From Nitrospira sp. UBA2083 (GTDB lineage: Bacteria; Nitrospirota; Nitrospiria; Nitrospirales; Nitrospiraceae), in the NCBI GenBank assembly GCA_002331625.1, contig DCZN01000013.1:6243-12493 (forward strand): 6,251 nt of DNA. Reading direction: 5' to 3'. The position numbers were made by a program, and so were the translations under genes. Of this stretch, positions 6,102 through 6,251 are shown one piece after another. Each line of letters opens with the position of its first letter. The stretch's first letter is position 1. Below the pieces are notes generated by a model, which worked only from the letters and a program-made list of their open reading frames with translations, had not been told where the DNA came from and did no database searches.

Positions 6102-6251
6102 TTATTCTTCCTCCATGCCTGTCGCGTTCACGTACTCGATTACCTGTCGCACCGACGATTCGGACATCCTCCTGAATGCCAGACCATAGAAGTGATGGTT
6201 GGTCCAGCACACGGTGGCCACCGCGATCTCCGCCGGAGGAGTGCTCTTCGT
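6102..6251 (-). CDS. C-terminal part of a second probable PilZ-domain protein (partial)
   Basis: Reading the minus strand from the right edge, one frame is open for 49 codons to TAA at 6104-6102. The peptide includes AEIAVATVCWTNHHFYGLAF (residues 7-26 of the visible part), then RRMSESSVRQVIEYV and GMEEE at the end. The pattern of a strand ending in V.W, a short turn, YG(L/V).F and then a helix matches the last strands and C-terminal helix of PilZ domains. It also parallels ATVRWGREHTYGVEFEALS in the neighbouring PilZ protein. The RxxxR and DxSxxG motifs would lie outside the window, so ligand binding cannot be judged. Its stop codon is immediately followed by the ATG of the next gene (TAAATG), and that gene's ribosome binding site lies in its final codons. 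This indicates one operon with coupled translation, probably from a tandem duplication or paired recruitment. Confidence 0.6.
   Translation of the reverse strand, partial: TKSTPPAEIAVATVCWTNHHFYGLAFRRMSESSVRQVIEYVNATGMEEE
6107..6114 (-). promoter_or_regulatory. Ribosome binding site of the PilZ gene, inside the preceding gene
   Basis: Read on the minus strand, GGAGGAAG lies with GGAGG 8 nt before the ATG at 6101. It is a strong Shine-Dalgarno sequence contained wholly in the last codons of the upstream gene, which fits coupled translation of the two genes. Confidence 0.75.

Noticed and set aside
5730..6189. Plus-strand frames at 5730-6002 and 5965-6189 opposite the PilZ genes
   Set aside because: They run antisense to a PilZ gene with intact motifs and a strong ribosome binding site; their products have no recognisable features.

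Overview
The window looks like chromosomal DNA of a Gram-negative bacterium. It encodes an outer-membrane-type lipoprotein lytic transglycosylase, a secretion/pilus ATPase, PilZ-domain proteins and the tail of what looks like an RseP-type site-2 protease. Base composition is moderately GC-rich and similar throughout. I see no insertion sequence, phage gene, tRNA, rRNA or CRISPR array. The rseP-proS order and a GAF-fused GspE/PilB ATPase make me think of Nitrospirota or a related deep-branching Gram-negative lineage. That placement is an impression from gene order and domain architecture, not a result.

Layout. (1) Positions 1-62, plus strand: last codons of a probable rseP. (2) 70-1785, plus: complete proS, bacterial-type prolyl-tRNA synthetase with the inserted editing domain, starting 7 nt after the rseP stop. 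(3) About 200 nt with no gene, holding a weak promoter candidate and a small hairpin. (4) 1988-4306, plus: a 772-residue GspE/PilB-family ATPase with an N-terminal GAF domain. (5) A 105-nt gap with a good sigma70-like promoter and a Shine-Dalgarno sequence. (6) 4412-5644, plus: an MltC-like lipoprotein lytic transglycosylase. (7) A 52-nt convergent gap. (8) 5697-6101, minus: a 134-residue PilZ protein. (9) 6102-6251, minus: the last 49 codons of another gene, which also looks like the end of a PilZ domain. Its TAA stop directly abuts the ATG of the downstream PilZ gene.

How the parts may fit. rseP and proS are housekeeping genes, probably in one transcript. The remaining genes concern the cell envelope: an assembly ATPase for a type II secretion or type IV pilus machine, a murein-cleaving lipoprotein that could open the wall, and PilZ proteins that usually read cyclic di-GMP. 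No other pilus or secretion gene is visible, so the ATPase is an orphan here, and any link between it and the PilZ pair is inference.

The most interesting item is the ATPase. Its GAF domain carries an exact NK-x5-F-x3-DE signature, as in cyclic-nucleotide-binding phosphodiesterase GAF domains. Its MshEN-like domain has lost the RLG...Q residues that bind cyclic di-GMP in MshE. This suggests that small-molecule input may have moved from one domain to another.
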